The translations under genes and the position numbers were made by a program. From positions 1-64,000 of the forward strand of contig CAJULM010000003.1 of NCBI GenBank assembly GCA_910587285.1: 64,000 nt of DNA, read 5' to 3'. The stretch comes from an uncultured Oscillospiraceae bacterium (GTDB lineage Bacteria; Bacillota; Clostridia; Oscillospirales; Oscillospiraceae). Positions 63,054 to 64,000 of this stretch are shown here, piece after piece. Below the pieces are notes generated by a model. That model made no database searches. It saw only the letters and a program-made list of their open reading frames with translations, and was not told where the DNA came from. Position 1 is the first letter of the stretch. Every line of letters begins with the position of its first letter.

Positions 63054-64000
63054 TCATTGCTTTGCGGCAGTTTTCAGCTCCGACCAGATCAGTTCTGAGG
63101 CCTGGGCGTCTCGGCTGACCACGCCGCACACCGACACCGGGGCGTACTGCGTGCCGCCGGGCCAGGTGTGCCCGCCGCCCTCCACCACGTATTGGACGAC
63201 CTGCTCCGCTCCATTTTCATCGGCGTAGGCCCGGCGGGTGATGGTGGTGCCGTCCTCCGGGTCCGTGTCGGGCAGAGGGGAGATAACCGGCTCCGACTCT
63301 ATGCCATACTGCTTGAGAAACCACGCCGCTGTCTCGTCCGAGGAGTGCGCCCACACCGTTTCCCCGTAGGTCATGCCGCCAAAGGGGACGATGGTGTCCT
63401 GGGTGCCGTGAATCAGCACAACCTTCACCTGTTCGGACAGCGCAACCTCATCCAGCTCCGCGCACAGCAGTCCGGCCACCACGCCGATCCCCGCGATTTT
63501 TTCCGGGTGCTCCAGGGCCAGGCGCAGGGACATAAACGCCCCGTGAGACAGGCCGCTGGCGTACACCCGGCAGGGGTCGGCGTAGCCGCCGTCCACAAAT
63601 AGGTCGATCAAATCGCTCAGGTACTGCACGTCGTCCACCCCCTCCATGGCGCAGGGATCGGAGGATACGGCGGCCCAGCGGACATAGGAGGCGTCGCTCT
63701 GGCCGATCTCATAGGGCAGCTTGCCCTCGCTGGAAATTTTTCCGTTGGCGTGGAGGGCGGTGGATTCCGGGGCGACGATGATGATGCCCTCCTCCTCGGC
63801 ATAGTCTGTCCATCGGCTTTCGCTGAGCTGCATGGTGGCGTTGGAACCGCTCCCGTGGAGGGAGAGCATCAGGGGCAGCGCAGTTCCCTCCACATAGGTG
63901 GAAGGGATGTAATAGTAAAATCTGCGCGTTACCTGCTGTCCGGCATACTGATAAGACGCTTCTCCGCGGGCCAGGCGGCCGATGGAAAACGCCTCCACGC
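63054..64000 (-). CDS. Alpha/beta-hydrolase esterase, PHB-depolymerase-like (5' partial)
   Basis: The gene is cut by the window edge; 315 or so C-terminal residues are visible. Fold features are LMLSLHGSGSNA (oxyanion region, about 44), nucleophile Ser151 in ASGLSHGAFMSL, Asp in HGTQDTIVPFGG (about 195) and His in GGGHTWPGG (about 275). This is the esterase D/LpqC/poly-3-hydroxybutyrate depolymerase family, many of which are feruloyl or acetyl-xylan esterases in gut bacteria. A secretion signal would lie outside the window. Residue numbers count from the first visible in-frame GTG (63998). Confidence 0.78.
   Translation of the reverse strand, partial: VEAFSIGRLARGEASYQYAGQQVTRRFYYYIPSTYVEGTALPLMLSLHGSGSNATMQLSESRWTDYAEEEGIIIVAPESTALHANGKISSEGKLPYEIGQSDASYVRWAAVSSDPCAMEGVDDVQYLSDLIDLFVDGGYADPCRVYASGLSHGAFMSLRLALEHPEKIAGIGVVAGLLCAELDEVALSEQVKVVLIHGTQDTIVPFGGMTYGETVWAHSSDETAAWFLKQYGIESEPVISPLPDTDPEDGTTITRRAYADENGAEQVVQYVVEGGGHTWPGGTQYAPVSVCGVVSRDAQASELIWSELKTAAKQ

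Overview
The window is about 60 percent GC and reads as the chromosome of an endospore-forming, anaerobic Clostridia, most likely an Oscillospiraceae gut bacterium close to Flavonifractor, Lawsonibacter or Pseudoflavonifractor. This is inferred from the sporulation genes (yabP, yabQ, spoIIE, ylbJ, spoVAC, spmA, spmB, a GerMN lipoprotein), the rubrerythrin, the many sugar ABC transporters and the high GC content. Two parS-type sites (18324 and 51255), together with gene neighbourhoods that lie near the origin in Bacillus (yabP-yabQ-divIC-yabR, spoIIE, rsmI beside an AbrB protein), suggest an origin-proximal segment. I see no rRNA, tRNA, CRISPR array, insertion sequence or prophage.

Layout: 1-4.6 kb, amino-sugar catabolism (two sugar ABC permeases, nanA, nagB, nagA). 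4.6-7.3 kb, DUF4830 protein, rsuA and a PucR/CdaR-type regulator. 7.4-11.5 kb, ftsE-ftsX, an M23 peptidoglycan hydrolase and an S41 protease. 11.5-16.7 kb, DegV, an unknown protein, an SLH-anchored phosphodiester glycosidase and prfC. 16.9-19.2 kb, a tyrosine-rich leader peptide with terminator, aroF, a parS site and tyrA. 19.3-26.3 kb, Nudix, AI-2E permease, yabP-yabQ-divIC-yabR, a repeat cluster, amidohydrolase, fumarase alpha and hpf. 26.3-33.9 kb on the minus strand, a small Cys protein, ylbJ, malQ, a LacI regulator and a complete sugar ABC transporter. 34-43.6 kb, rubrerythrin, spoVAC, tex, a lipoprotein, a MerR-RDD protein, rsmI, an AbrB regulator and spmAB. 43.7-50.4 kb, a 48-residue protein, an EF-G paralogue, dusB, spoIIE and queT behind a structured leader. 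50.4-55 kb, a MerR-TipAS regulator, a MocR regulator divergent from an ECF S component, and a DacF-type carboxypeptidase. 55.2-64 kb, comEA, a two-component system, GerMN lipoprotein, membrane MerR, YbjQ, an ABC exporter, mnmA and a partial esterase.

The genes form compact functional units. The nanA-nagB-nagA set turns imported sialic acid or amino sugars into fructose-6-phosphate. FtsEX with its own secreted hydrolase and a processing protease forms a cell-wall remodelling module. The minus-strand maltodextrin-type operon has a LacI palindrome just downstream of its promoter. Sporulation genes carry recognisable sigma-E-like promoters with a uniform 14-base spacer.

The most unusual content is non-coding. 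A family of 130-137 bp elements (four full copies and one shortened copy) has compensatory base changes in its stems. A Tyr-codon-rich leader peptide and terminator precede aroF. A candidate preQ1-type leader precedes queT. A 40-bp perfect palindrome with a second matching operator 116 bp away controls an ABC exporter. At two loci (spoVAC and a malG-type gene) a diverged second copy of the gene's 3' end lies just downstream.
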